Counted from the first letter of the stretch, positions 8,066 to 16,690 are shown. The stretch: DNA of 35,759 nt from Verrucomicrobiota bacterium (GCA_017853115.1 JAFMKE010000008.1:1-35759); one strand, 5' to 3'. The notes: generated from the letters alone by a model not told the origin. Translations and numbers: made by a program.

Positions 8066-10033
8066 TTACTTGATTACTAAGTGTTGCACGGCACTTAGAC
8101 CTTCGGATTGAATAAGTAGGGTATATACTCCAGCGCTCAGTGTATGTTCTACTTTTTGTTCGCCTTGCGTAATAGGAAAATCCATAACTAAGCGTCCAAG
8201 ATTATCAAAAATCTGAACTTCTCCCATTTTAGCTTCAAGCACTACATTAAAATAATTTTTGCTCGGATTTGGATAAAGCTTGAAAAGTATCGCTTCCTTC
8301 GCTCGATCACTTATACCGGTAATTTCTAAACTTGGATCTGCTACGAAGCTATTTTTCATATTTAAAACCCAATTCTCCGGGTCGATATCCACCGCATAAA
8401 TTTCCTTATCAATATCGAATACATAACTCTGACCGTTTACACTGTTCATTACATAAATAACTGTATCAGAATTATCCATGAACTCAATTTCTATCTCAAT
8501 CGCACTTTTGAAAAAAGGCGTAACCGCTGGCATAGAAGTCGTTTGACTTAATTCCACCACTATTCGATTGCCCACATTATTATATCGTCCGCTATACGTT
8601 GGGAATCCCTCGCCATAGTACCAATGTGCTAAAAACTGATCCATCGAAACACCAGTTACAGATTCTACTGAGGCAATGAAATCCTCTGCTGTAGCCGTAG
8701 AATTAGCAAAATCATTCATGTAGGTCTTCATAGCCTGGAAAAACAAATCATCGTCATTGACCCAGTGTCTAACCATATGAACAAGGGCAGAACCCTTATC
8801 ATAGGTCAGGCGTGAACTAAAGATTCGACTATCACTATCCTGCTCATTTAACGGAACATATACACTTCCGTTACCCTGACTCATTACATTATTATGCACA
8901 CCCGCCATTCGTTGCTGCGCACTATTTTGATTTAATGTTTGAATAAATAAATACTCTGAATAAGAGGCAAAACCTTCATTAACCCAAATATGCCCCCAAT
9001 CAGCACAGGTAACATAATCTCCAAACCACTGATGTCCAAGCTCATGGGCTGTTAGGCCCGTTTCAAAAAATCCTTGAGTTGTCATTGTCTGATGTTCCAT
9101 TCCACCACTTAGAGGAGCCATGCAATGCCCATATTTTTCGTCTCGAAATGGATACAAACCATATAAATCAGAAAATACATACATCATATCACCCGTTAGA
9201 TCAATATCACTCATGAAATTGTTTAATGTAGCTGGGTTATCATAAATGTAGTTTTGAATAAAAACACTTTCTGTTGTTCCCGGTAACGGCGCATTGAAGC
9301 TATAATCTATGTACGGACCGACTGCTATTGACATTAAATAGTAGGCTATCGGATGTTGATGCTTCCATTCAAATCGTGTTTTGCCTCCAGCAAGAGAAAC
9401 TTCCTGTTGAAGTAAACCATTCGCTCCACCTTTCATTCCTGGAGGAACAGTCAACCAAATTTCACAAGAATCAATCTTATCCGTCAGCTCTTGCTTACAT
9501 GGCCACCAGGTATGTGCTGAAAAGGGCTGACTAAGCGTCCAGGTAACTTGAGCACCCCAGCTTGGGGAAGTACCATTGAATATACCACCAAAGAAACCTC
9601 CACCACCTGGTGGGTTACCGCGATAATATACATCTAAACTAAAGTTCTCTCCTTGATTTAAATTGGTGGGTGGGAAAACTTGTAATTCATCGCCTATTCG
9701 ATTAATCGGAGCCAAAACTCCATCCAATTTCGCACTATCAACTTGTAGTGAACTCGCTAATTCCAGGACAAATATATCTAGACTAAAAGCCACAACTTCA
9801 CCATTTAGCATAGCGTGACCGCTGTTAATCGTCGTACTGGTATTGGCCACATCAAGATCTAGCTTTACATAATGCAAATCATACTTTTCTTGACCATTGA
9901 GGGCCTTTTGTCCGGATTTCATTTGCTGCGCATGAGCAATTTTATGTTTCGCACAAGGATGTATAGATTGTTGTTGGGCAAAAATTGACGACAATCCAAT
10001 AAAAATGAAAAGAGGGAACAAAATATATTTCAT
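8066..10033 (-). CDS. Secreted M1-family metallopeptidase with a T9SS type A sorting domain
   Basis: The 655-residue protein has a signal peptide (1-19, SSIFAQ). It has an M1 catalytic core with HELGH (330-334) and the third zinc ligand in NEGFASY (Glu353, the correct 18-residue spacing). The substrate-gate motif is GGMEHQ (310-315) instead of the usual GAMEN. The last ~70 residues, from KLYPNPSKNYF (585), form the C-terminal sorting domain that directs proteins through the type IX secretion system to the surface or medium. It likely trims peptides outside the cell, with aminopeptidase activity as family knowledge and specificity unproven. A candidate promoter lies at 10061-10068. Confidence 0.9.
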   Translation of the reverse strand: MKYILFPLFIFIGLSSIFAQQQSIHPCAKHKIAHAQQMKSGQKALNGQEKYDLHYVKLDLDVANTSTTINSGHAMLNGEVVAFSLDIFVLELASSLQVDSAKLDGVLAPINRIGDELQVFPPTNLNQGENFSLDVYYRGNPPGGGGFFGGIFNGTSPSWGAQVTWTLSQPFSAHTWWPCKQELTDKIDSCEIWLTVPPGMKGGANGLLQQEVSLAGGKTRFEWKHQHPIAYYLMSIAVGPYIDYSFNAPLPGTTESVFIQNYIYDNPATLNNFMSDIDLTGDMMYVFSDLYGLYPFRDEKYGHCMAPLSGGMEHQTMTTQGFFETGLTAHELGHQWFGDYVTCADWGHIWVNEGFASYSEYLFIQTLNQNSAQQRMAGVHNNVMSQGNGSVYVPLNEQDSDSRIFSSRLTYDKGSALVHMVRHWVNDDDLFFQAMKTYMNDFANSTATAEDFIASVESVTGVSMDQFLAHWYYGEGFPTYSGRYNNVGNRIVVELSQTTSMPAVTPFFKSAIEIEIEFMDNSDTVIYVMNSVNGQSYVFDIDKEIYAVDIDPENWVLNMKNSFVADPSLEITGISDRAKEAILFKLYPNPSKNYFNVVLEAKMGEVQIFDNLGRLVMDFPITQGEQKVEHTLSAGVYTLLIQSEGLSAVQHLVIK

Positions 10034-10060
10034 AAAAACAAATTAAGGTAAATCGAGCTC

Positions 10061-10068
10061 CAAATATA
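10061..10068 (-). promoter_or_regulatory. Bacteroidota -7 promoter box (TATATTTG) for the M1 peptidase gene
   Basis: The minus strand carries TATATTTG, a full match to TAnnTTTG, 28 bases upstream of the ATG at 10033. No convincing -33 element is seen at the usual spacing. The rest of the gap to 10188 holds only a weak 5-bp inverted repeat (AGCTG/CAGCT, about 10118-10135). Confidence 0.45.
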
Positions 10069-10188
10069 GTCCAATTTGTTGTTTCTGTTTGGAGATTATC
10101 CTTTTCGTTCCGAAACAGCTGATTAATTGCAGCTAATGTTTACTAGAAATCCGAAAAAATCATTGATGAAATACAGATGGATGAAAAC

Positions 10189-10218
10189 AAAAAATCCCAC
10201 ATTTCTGCAGGATTTTTT
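10189..10218 (-). terminator. Rho-independent terminator after tRNA-Val
   Basis: A perfect 9-bp inverted repeat, AAAAAATCC/GGATTTTTT, with a 12-base loop starts three bases after the tRNA 3' end. On the minus strand the stem ends in a T run. It can act in either direction but best fits the end of the tRNA transcript. Confidence 0.65.
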
Positions 10219-10220
10219 CG

Positions 10221-10295
10221 TGGGCGATGAGAGATTCGAACTCCCGACCCTCTGGGTGTAAACCAGATGCTCTGAACCAGCTGAGCTAATCGCCC
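10221..10295 (-). tRNA. tRNA-Val (anticodon UAC)
   Basis: The minus strand folds as a full cloverleaf. The acceptor is GGGCGAT/ATCGCCC with discriminator A, and the D arm is GCTC...GAGC. The anticodon stem TCTGG/CCAGA carries the loop TTTACAC, so the anticodon is TAC (valine). The T arm is GGGAG-TTCGAAT-CTCTC with one G-U pair. CCA is not encoded, as is usual in Bacteroidota. The terminator follows immediately. Confidence 0.95.
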
Positions 10296-10373
10296 TAATT
10301 AAGGGAATGCAAATATAAATTGTATTTCTTTAATTCCAACACTTTAGAAAAAAATAATTTACAGAAAGGTATC

Positions 10374-11327
10374 TTAACTAAACAAAGAGTTGACAAATGC
10401 CTTTCTATTGAACAGCTGGAGTTGTTCTTTACCTTCACCAACGCCTATATAGCGGATAGGAATTTTAAACTGGTCAGTAATACCAATAACCACTCCACCT
10501 TTCGCGGTGCCATCTAATTTTGTTAATGCTAGACAACTAACATCCGTTGCTTTAGTAAACTCCTTGGCTTGTTGAATCGCATTTTGCCCAGTACTCGCAT
10601 CCAACACCAGCATTACATCATGAGGAGCGTCAGGAACCACCTTTTGCATTACGCGTTTAATCTTACTCAATTCATTCATTAAGTTCACCTTATTATGCAA
10701 ACGACCAGCAGTATCAATAATTACTACATCGGCATTTTGGGCAACGGCAGAATTTAAAGTATCAAAAGCAACTGAAGCAGGATCTGCGTCTTGTCCTTTC
10801 GAGACAATCGGAACACCGGCACGCTCCGCCCAAATTTCCAATTGATGAACAGCCGCGGCACGAAAAGTATCTGCTGCTCCGAGCACCACTGACTTACCTT
10901 CATTTTTCAAGTTATAAGCCAATTTACCGATTGTAGTTGTTTTCCCAACACCATTCACCCCAACAACCATCAGCACATAAGGTGTTTTGCTTTCCTGGGG
11001 TAAATAAGACTCCATATCGGGCGAATTGTTCTCTTCGAGTAGAACGGTAATCTCGTCTCGCAGGATATCGTTTAAGTCAGCCGTGTTAATGAATTTGTCT
11101 TTCGCAACGCGAGCCTCCAGGCGATCAATAATCTTTATGGTTGTCTCCAAGCCCATGTCCGAGGCAATCAATGCTTCCTCGATATCGTCCAGGTCAGCAT
11201 CTTCGACTTTGGATTTACCAGCAACAGCTTTAGAAATTTTCGAGAAGAATCCTTCTTTGGTTTTCTCTAAACCTTTATCCAGATCCTCTTTCTTTTCTTT
11301 GTTAAAAAACTTATTAAAAAAACTCAT
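10374..11327 (-). CDS. ftsY: Signal recognition particle receptor FtsY
   Basis: The 317-residue protein is the SRP-receptor GTPase that docks ribosome-SRP complexes at the inner membrane for co-translational insertion. A short charged N terminus (about 1-30) and the N domain precede the G domain. The G domain has G1 GVNGVGKTTT (123-132), DTFRAAA (about 152), DTAGR (about 205) and TKLDGTAKGG (G4 region). The protein ends within the NG core, with only a short acidic N-terminal region as in other Bacteroidota. The gene is last in a row with rpmB, rpmG and DUF4295. A terminator-like hairpin in front of its start may reduce read-through from the ribosomal genes. Confidence 0.95.
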   Translation of the reverse strand: MSFFNKFFNKEKKEDLDKGLEKTKEGFFSKISKAVAGKSKVEDADLDDIEEALIASDMGLETTIKIIDRLEARVAKDKFINTADLNDILRDEITVLLEENNSPDMESYLPQESKTPYVLMVVGVNGVGKTTTIGKLAYNLKNEGKSVVLGAADTFRAAAVHQLEIWAERAGVPIVSKGQDADPASVAFDTLNSAVAQNADVVIIDTAGRLHNKVNLMNELSKIKRVMQKVVPDAPHDVMLVLDASTGQNAIQQAKEFTKATDVSCLALTKLDGTAKGGVVIGITDQFKIPIRYIGVGEGKEQLQLFNRKAFVNSLFS

Positions 11328-11350
11328 AGTTCAATTATTGAGACAAAATT

Positions 11351-11383
11351 AAACAAAAAAAGCTCCTCGTACTGAGAAGCTTT
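11351..11383 (-). terminator. Terminator/attenuator hairpin between the DUF4295 gene and ftsY
   Basis: The minus strand forms AAAGCTTCTC-AGTAC-GAGGAGCTTT, a 10-bp stem with one G-U pair and a 5-base loop, followed by TTTTGTTT. It lies 22 bases after the DUF4295 stop and 24 bases before the ftsY start. It probably ends most ribosomal-protein transcripts while allowing some read-through to ftsY. Confidence 0.65.
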
Positions 11384-11404
11384 CTTATTATACATTGATA
11401 CATT

Positions 11405-11572
11405 CTAGCTATTAGCTAAAAATTCTTTCACTTTATCCTTGTGAACTATCTTTTCAAGAAAAGTATAAGCACCACTCTTATCAGATTTCATGGTCTTAAT
11501 TACTTTCACATAGTCTTTCGATCCTTCTTGAGCCTGACGGTTCGTTTTCGCGTTTTTTGATACCTTAGCCAT
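11405..11572 (-). CDS. DUF4295 small basic protein
   Basis: This frame is below the ORF-track cut-off but is clearly real. The ATG at 11572 encodes 55 residues beginning MAKVSKNAKTNRQAQ, with VKVIKTMKSDKSGAYTF and a final KDKVKEFLANS. It matches the DUF4295 family, which is conserved in Bacteroidota between rpmG and ftsY. The protein is short, strongly basic and lacks a signal peptide. A ribosome-associated role is inferred from the company it keeps. It starts 2 bases downstream of the rpmG stop, so translation is probably coupled. Confidence 0.88.
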   Translation of the reverse strand: MAKVSKNAKTNRQAQEGSKDYVKVIKTMKSDKSGAYTFLEKIVHKDKVKEFLANS

Positions 11573-11574
11573 AA

Positions 11575-11763
11575 TTACTTAATTTCTTTGTGAACAGTAT
11601 ATTTCTTGAGAATTGGATTGTATTTTTTCAATTCAATTCTATCCGGCGTATTCTTACGATTTTTCATCGTGATATAACGAGATGTACCCGGCACACCAGT
11701 CTCTTTGTGCTCAGTGCACTCCAGAATAACCTGTATTCTATTGCCTTTAGATTTCTTAGCCAT
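11575..11763 (-). CDS. rpmG: Large ribosomal subunit protein bL33
   Basis: The 62-residue protein begins [20 protein letters not shown] and contains [20 protein letters not shown] and KKYNP, the standard L33 core. It is the form with a single Cys, not the four-Cys zinc-binding form. It binds 23S rRNA near the E site of the 50S subunit. It sits 3 bases after rpmB and 2 bases before DUF4295 in the usual Bacteroidota order. Confidence 0.95.
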   Translation of the reverse strand: MAKKSKGNRIQVILECTEHKETGVPGTSRYITMKNRKNTPDRIELKKYNPILKKYTVHKEIK

Positions 11764-11766
11764 TGC

Positions 11767-12018
11767 TTATTCCTCCGATATTAATTTGATTTCACCTTTC
11801 TTTTCTAAATCTTTCAAATAAGCGAAAATCCCTTTTTTGTTGATTGTTCTCATCGCAGAAGTAGACACTTTCAAGCTAACCCAACGATCCATCTCAGGAA
11901 TAAAAAACTTCTTCGTAACCAAATTTGGTAAAAATTTACGCTTAGTCTTTCTCTTTGAGTGAGAAACATTGTTCCCAGACATTGGCTTTTTACCCGTTAA
12001 TTCACAAACTCTTGACAT
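11767..12018 (-). CDS. rpmB: Large ribosomal subunit protein bL28
   Basis: The 83-residue protein begins MSRVCELTGKKPMSGNNVSH, the diagnostic L28 N terminus, and continues with KRKTKRKFLPNL and a conserved C-terminal half with VSTSAMRTI. It is a 50S subunit protein and the first gene of the rpmB-rpmG-DUF4295-(ftsY) row. A candidate promoter is just upstream. Confidence 0.95.
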   Translation of the reverse strand: MSRVCELTGKKPMSGNNVSHSKRKTKRKFLPNLVTKKFFIPEMDRWVSLKVSTSAMRTINKKGIFAYLKDLEKKGEIKLISEE

Positions 12019-12038
12019 CGCTTAATAATTTTGGACTG

Positions 12039-12070
12039 CAAATGTCTAACTTTTTTTTCAATTAGACAAA
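12039..12070 (-). promoter_or_regulatory. Candidate promoter of the rpmB operon
   Basis: The minus strand shows TTTG (12070-12067), a 20-base spacer and GACATTTG (12046-12039). This is a one-mismatch version of TAnnTTTG with the -33 TTTG at proper spacing. The predicted transcript start is about 10-15 bases before the rpmB ATG. Confidence 0.45.
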
Positions 12071-12081
12071 TAACAATTACA

Positions 12082-12702
12082 TTATTTTATCCCTGTAAAC
12101 AATTTGTAATTCGAAGGAACATTAAACCACTTCGCGTCTAAACTTTGCTCTTTCACCGACTTAGTTTGTAAGGTGTAAATCGCGTCTTTTGAAGTCATAA
12201 GTACTGAACTAACAGGAAAACCCCTATCCTCAGCCAAAGAAACGGCCTTAAACTCCACACTCTCCGCAAAGAAAGTAATCATATTCTTCATATTCAACGG
12301 CATATCAATGTACTGAACAACCATTAAACCTTTGTCCGTCATCACTTTTGCCTCTCTGGCTGGTTCACCGTTAAACTTGCTATCTGTTTTTTCTAGTAAA
12401 CGCACAGACGGCGCATTCACTACCACATCATTTAAAGGAGTTTTTGAGTACCAATGATCACCATTAGCATCTGCTTTGTTGCCAAAAAGCACCAATTGCA
12501 AAGCTTCAAAATCAGGGATTATTGTCATGGATTCTTCTCCACTTAGCATATCTAAGCGTACATCCTCGCCCGAAATATACCATTTGAAGGTCATCTGGGC
12601 CTGCGTTTCAGGATTAGTATATGTTTGTTCGATTATACCTTCAAAAGCGAAAGTCCATGCGAACAGGCAGCTAGCTAAAGCAATTGTAAATATCTTTTTC
12701 AT
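12082..12702 (-). CDS. Exported DUF4412-like protein
   Basis: The 206-residue protein has a signal peptide (1-19, ending AWTFA). The body starts FEGIIEQTYTNPETQAQMTF and continues with a Met- and acid-rich beta pattern (YISGEDVRLDML; SMTIIPDFEALQLVLF), which fits the DUF4412 family. These periplasmic or secreted proteins have an unknown function. Their overall fold resembles lipoprotein-carrier-like half barrels, but that is inference. It lies 29 bases downstream of the glycine-rich protein gene on the same strand and may share its transcript. Confidence 0.65.
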   Translation of the reverse strand: MKKIFTIALASCLFAWTFAFEGIIEQTYTNPETQAQMTFKWYISGEDVRLDMLSGEESMTIIPDFEALQLVLFGNKADANGDHWYSKTPLNDVVVNAPSVRLLEKTDSKFNGEPAREAKVMTDKGLMVVQYIDMPLNMKNMITFFAESVEFKAVSLAEDRGFPVSSVLMTSKDAIYTLQTKSVKEQSLDAKWFNVPSNYKLFTGIK

Positions 12703-12731
12703 AATTATCGTCTCTTATTATAGTAAGGAAA

Positions 12732-14216
12732 TTACGGCTGAATTGGTCCTTTAATTAGGAAATTCGGCGTTATCAAATTCAGGGTTGTATTACCGTTGAT
12801 ATTAATAGCCGTTCCAGGAGCCCCACCTTGCGACAAACCTAAAGTAGCACTAATGGTTTGGTTAATCAATGTTTGCGTACCAATAAATGGAATCTGAACA
12901 GTAGCCACAATCTGCGCACCAGCAGTACCCGAAGCACCACCACCTTGCTGACCGAAGTCACCACCATCACCAGCATTCAAACTTACAAATGGAGTTACCG
13001 TAATGGTTACTACTGTAACACTGAATGATAAAGGAATCTGGTAAGCCAACACACCACCAACACCCGGAATAGCTACTGGACCTACTGTTGCATCTGTACC
13101 AGAATCAGTTATCGATGGACCTAGAAGCACACCTCCACCGGAACCTGCGGCTGGCGGCGCTTGACCACCCGAAACACCTCCACCACCAGTAACACCAGCT
13201 TCGAGAAGTACAAATGGACCTAAATTACCGATAATTGGGATGTTAAAAGGACCAATAGCGATACTGGTTCCAACGGAACCTCCACCGCCTCCGCCTCCAT
13301 AGACACCACCTTGCAAATCAAATGTTGTGCGACAAGTTAGCTCTAAAGCATCCCCACCATCTTCACCATCTTGGAAGGGAGAGGCTAGATTTAAAAGATT
13401 TCCTAGAGCAGCTCCATCACCTCCTTGACCATATACAAAACCTTCATGCAAAAAACCGACATGTGAAACAGGATCCATATTTCCCCAAGACAAAGCGTAA
13501 TCGTTAACAGTTGTTGAAGAAATCTCCACGTTATCAAACACATGCACAATAACACAAACAGGCGTTCCTACTCCTGGCAAGCTGAAATCAGCCTGTAAAT
13601 CCACATCCGACAATGGTGCAGCAATGTCAACCTGCAAACAAGGTTCAACTTCAACTGTTACACCCTGAAAATATACATTTTGACCACAAACCGATTGTAT
13701 AATCAAAGGGTAATTCCCCGGTGGCGCCCAAATACTAGCATATACCTTTATAATCGTAGTTCCCACAGAGTCAACTACCGGATTTTCCACAATCACTTGC
13801 ATACCCGATGGCAATGAAGAAAGTACTACAGTAGTAATAGAATCGGGACCATTCAACTTCACAATATCTACTTCAAAATAAGCTGTATCCGTTGTCGTTC
13901 TGTCTATGGTCGCAAAACCTTGGTTAACAGAAGAAGTAAACTCACACTCTTGACAATTTCGTTGATATGCTTTCAACCAACATTCGTTATTGTAGTAATA
14001 AATAAGACTATCCTCTGTGTTATATACTGTCAAACCGTTCACAGGCGCATTAATTCCATTCATTTGCGGGGTTGTCAGTCTTGGCAACAACAAGCCTTTA
14101 TCGTCAGCTTCCAAATGCAGAATAGCACTTGAATCGGGCTGTAAAATATTAATACCTACTTGAGCATCAACTGCTAAGAAGAAACTCAATGCAATGAATA
14201 GTAAATATTTTTTCAT
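12732..14216 (-). CDS. Exported glycine-rich surface protein
   Basis: I choose the ATG at 14216, giving 494 residues, because it begins MKKYLLFIALSFFLAVDAQ, a clean signal peptide. The ORF-track start adds an improbable polar leader. The N-terminal region (about 20-80) contains DSSAILHLEADDKGLLLPRL and GLTVYNTEDSLIYYYN, a segment seen at the start of many Bacteroidota secreted proteins with beta-structured or tail-fibre-like domains. A middle beta region (about 95-200) has two Cys pairs. From about residue 263 to 470 the sequence is very rich in Gly, including a run of seven, with Pro/Ala/Thr/Val between. No T9SS sorting domain is visible at the C terminus. The function is unknown, and an extracellular matrix or adhesive role is a guess. 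Confidence 0.7.
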   Translation of the reverse strand: MKKYLLFIALSFFLAVDAQVGINILQPDSSAILHLEADDKGLLLPRLTTPQMNGINAPVNGLTVYNTEDSLIYYYNNECWLKAYQRNCQECEFTSSVNQGFATIDRTTTDTAYFEVDIVKLNGPDSITTVVLSSLPSGMQVIVENPVVDSVGTTIIKVYASIWAPPGNYPLIIQSVCGQNVYFQGVTVEVEPCLQVDIAAPLSDVDLQADFSLPGVGTPVCVIVHVFDNVEISSTTVNDYALSWGNMDPVSHVGFLHEGFVYGQGGDGAALGNLLNLASPFQDGEDGGDALELTCRTTFDLQGGVYGGGGGGGSVGTSIAIGPFNIPIIGNLGPFVLLEAGVTGGGGVSGGQAPPAAGSGGGVLLGPSITDSGTDATVGPVAIPGVGGVLAYQIPLSFSVTVVTITVTPFVSLNAGDGGDFGQQGGGASGTAGAQIVATVQIPFIGTQTLINQTISATLGLSQGGAPGTAININGNTTLNLITPNFLIKGPIQP

Positions 14217-14304
14217 AGAATTCGAATGATTTAAATTAGGATTTGAAAGCACCAAATTAGAAATAAATTATTACTTTTAGCCTAACTTTTGCAAAAATAA
14301 ATCT

Positions 14305-15729
14305 ATGAAGCAAATATACGCTTTACCCATTTTTTTATCAATCGCTCTTAGCTCTTTTGCGCAGGGTTTCCTCAGTAATAATAGTGGTTTAGTATCTATT
14401 AAAGACGGCGCTTTCTTATCTGTTCAAGGAGATATCTACTTGGAAAATAATGGCGTATTCGATAATTCAGACTCCATATTCTTTACCAATGACTGGATTA
14501 ACAATGCAGGCAATACCGGCTTCAGTTCAATCGGAGAAGGTTATGTATATATGATTGGCGACGATCAGCGTATCAGAGGAATTGATGAAACCCACTTCCA
14601 CAACCTTTTACTGCGCAATGCAGGTATAAAATATGGTGACCTTGATGTCTATGTAGACAGCATATTAGATTTAGCCTTTCTAGAAATGAACATGGACACG
14701 AATGTGGTCTATGTAACTAATCCAACTGTAAGCAATGTGGTGAATTCCTCTGGATTTGTAAGTAGTTTGGAAAATGGTGGGATCTCGAGGGTTACCAATA
14801 CTGAAGATCGCTACTTGTTTCCAGTAGGTTCCTCTCTCTTTGGTACAATTTACCGACCACTAGAATTAAACACGAGTAGCTCACCGCAAACTTTTCGTGC
14901 TCGTTTTGCGGATACCGATGCAAGCCTCGAGGGCTATGATCGTGATGAAAGAGCCTTGTTAATTTGCGATATTAATGATGCCTATTACCATAAAATTTGG
15001 CAGGACATGGGAAGCGATAGTGTAGATATTCGTTTCTTCTATGATGCTGCAGTAGATGGTAACCAATGGAATGACATCGTTCACTGGCAAAACCTACCTG
15101 AATGGCAACAAGCACCCGCTGATTCGCAATTCGTAGCAGCACCATGGGATATCCTGGATGTCTATGATTGGAACGATTTCTCTACACCAAACTTTGCTCT
15201 AGCTTTTACGAAACCAAGTTTCGCCGATGCAGGCAATGACACCACTATATACTTATTAGATACGATTCAGCTAAATGCCACCGGGGGAATAATTTACACC
15301 TGGGAGCCAGCTTACCCGATATCTTGTACAGATTGTCAAAGTCCTTTATTCTGGCACGACAGTACAGCAACTGTATATGTATTGGTTGAAGATGCAGATA
15401 ATTGTAAAGATATTGACTCGATAACCGTAACGGTGGATGAAAGATTTTCAGAAGACGGACCGTTTATTCCTTCGGGAATCTCTCCAAATGGCGATGGGGT
15501 AAATGATTTTTGGTATATCCGTTGGTTGTATCGCTTCCCGGAAAATGAAGTTAGCATTCTCAACCGCTGGGGTGATGCTGTGTACAAAACAGATAATTAC
15601 CAAAATGACTGGTATGGAACCTGGAATGGTAAAACATTGCCAGAGGGAACCTACTACTACATTCTTCGAATATTCGAAAATGGAGAGCAAACGCAAAATT
15701 ATACAGGACCTATTACCATAATAGAATAA
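14305..15729 (+). CDS. Cell-surface protein with a T9SS type B (gliding-motility-associated) C-terminal domain
   Basis: The 474-residue protein has a signal peptide (1-20, SSFAQ), a beta-rich N-terminal region with asparagine-rich repeats (LENNGVFDNSDSIFFTND), a central region with an Ig-like stretch (DAGNDTTIYLLDTIQLNATG at about 310) and a terminal domain from about residue 383. That domain reads FIPSGISPNGDGVNDFW, then VSILNRWGDAVYKT, then LPEGTYYYIL. This is the type B sorting domain (CHU_C/gliding motility-associated) that sends proteins through type IX secretion and keeps them at the surface. The next gene, 10 bases away by the preferred start, is PorP/SprF-like, the usual partner of type B cargo. 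The cargo's own function is unknown. Confidence 0.88.
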   Translation: MKQIYALPIFLSIALSSFAQGFLSNNSGLVSIKDGAFLSVQGDIYLENNGVFDNSDSIFFTNDWINNAGNTGFSSIGEGYVYMIGDDQRIRGIDETHFHNLLLRNAGIKYGDLDVYVDSILDLAFLEMNMDTNVVYVTNPTVSNVVNSSGFVSSLENGGISRVTNTEDRYLFPVGSSLFGTIYRPLELNTSSSPQTFRARFADTDASLEGYDRDERALLICDINDAYYHKIWQDMGSDSVDIRFFYDAAVDGNQWNDIVHWQNLPEWQQAPADSQFVAAPWDILDVYDWNDFSTPNFALAFTKPSFADAGNDTTIYLLDTIQLNATGGIIYTWEPAYPISCTDCQSPLFWHDSTATVYVLVEDADNCKDIDSITVTVDERFSEDGPFIPSGISPNGDGVNDFWYIRWLYRFPENEVSILNRWGDAVYKTDNYQNDWYGTWNGKTLPEGTYYYILRIFENGEQTQNYTGPITIIE

Positions 15730-15739
15730 AGTGCAGCTC

Positions 15740-16690
15740 ATGAAAAATCTAACTACCCTTTTATTTCTATTGATTAGTGTCAGCCTAAGTGCGCAGCAAA
15801 TTCCTGATTTTAGTTTGTTCCGGGAAAATGCATTTGTATATAATCCAGCTGTGGCGGGTACAGATCAAGCCTCGATAATTAATCTTTCTGTGCGTAAACA
15901 ATGGACAAACATTAATGAATCACCTTTTACTGCAATCGCTTCATATCATACCAGTATTGAAAGTAAAAATATCGGCGTAGGTGCTGTTATTTTTAATGAT
16001 TTTATCGGCCCTACCTCTTTTACTGGATTTACAGGTTCATTTGCCTACAATATTGTACTATCGGAGTTTAGAAGAGGGGTTAGCGAATACAAAGTTCTGT
16101 CATTTGGTTTATCTGCAGGAATTAGACAATACCGACTGAATGGAGACAAAATTCGCCTCGACATCCCTCAAGATGAAGCCATTTTCCGAAACCGAGGGTC
16201 TCAATTCTTTCCAGATGCTTCATTCGGTGTGTATTATAAAAGTAAAACCTTGTTTGCCAGTGCATCGATTCCCCAATTACTCAATTTAAATGTTCCTATC
16301 GAAGGGCAAAATGGCGAGCAAACGAAGTTTAAAAAAATGCAACATTATTACGCCATGTTCGGTGGTCGTATATTCTTAAATAAAAAGCAAATCAAAGGGC
16401 CGAACGATAAAGCTTATTACATTGAACCCGCTTTCAACTTTCACTATGTAATCAATGCGCCGCCTCAAGCCATGCTATCAGCGCGATTTGCCATTCAGGA
16501 AGTATTTTTTATTGGCGGTGGCTGGAGAAGTTTGAGCACGGTAATGATGGAAGCCGGTTTTACTGTGAAAAAAGCCTTTAGTATATCGTATGCATACGAC
16601 ATGGGCGCTGGTGATGTTCGCCGGGATGTTGGCCAGGTGCATGAATTGAGCATGAAGTTCAAATTCAAGCAAGATTTCTGGTCATATTAA
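15740..16690 (+). CDS. PorP/SprF-family outer-membrane protein, partner of type IX secretion
   Basis: I use the ATG at 15740 (316 residues), which begins MKNLTTLLFLLISVSLSAQ, a normal signal peptide. The ORF-track start is a GTG three codons earlier. The mature start QIPDFSLFRENAFVYNPAVAGT is the family hallmark (NP...AG), followed by beta strands typical of a barrel, such as IGVGAVIFNDFIGPTSFTGF. SprF is needed to export the adhesin SprB in Flavobacterium johnsoniae, and homologues sit next to type B cargo genes. That is the arrangement here, so it probably serves the upstream 474-residue protein. Confidence 0.9.
   Translation: MKNLTTLLFLLISVSLSAQQIPDFSLFRENAFVYNPAVAGTDQASIINLSVRKQWTNINESPFTAIASYHTSIESKNIGVGAVIFNDFIGPTSFTGFTGSFAYNIVLSEFRRGVSEYKVLSFGLSAGIRQYRLNGDKIRLDIPQDEAIFRNRGSQFFPDASFGVYYKSKTLFASASIPQLLNLNVPIEGQNGEQTKFKKMQHYYAMFGGRIFLNKKQIKGPNDKAYYIEPAFNFHYVINAPPQAMLSARFAIQEVFFIGGGWRSLSTVMMEAGFTVKKAFSISYAYDMGAGDVRRDVGQVHELSMKFKFKQDFWSY

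Noticed and set aside
15448-15741. 97-codon minus-strand frame over the type B sorting domain
   Set aside because: The sorting domain on the plus strand is unmistakable, so this frame is an antisense shadow.
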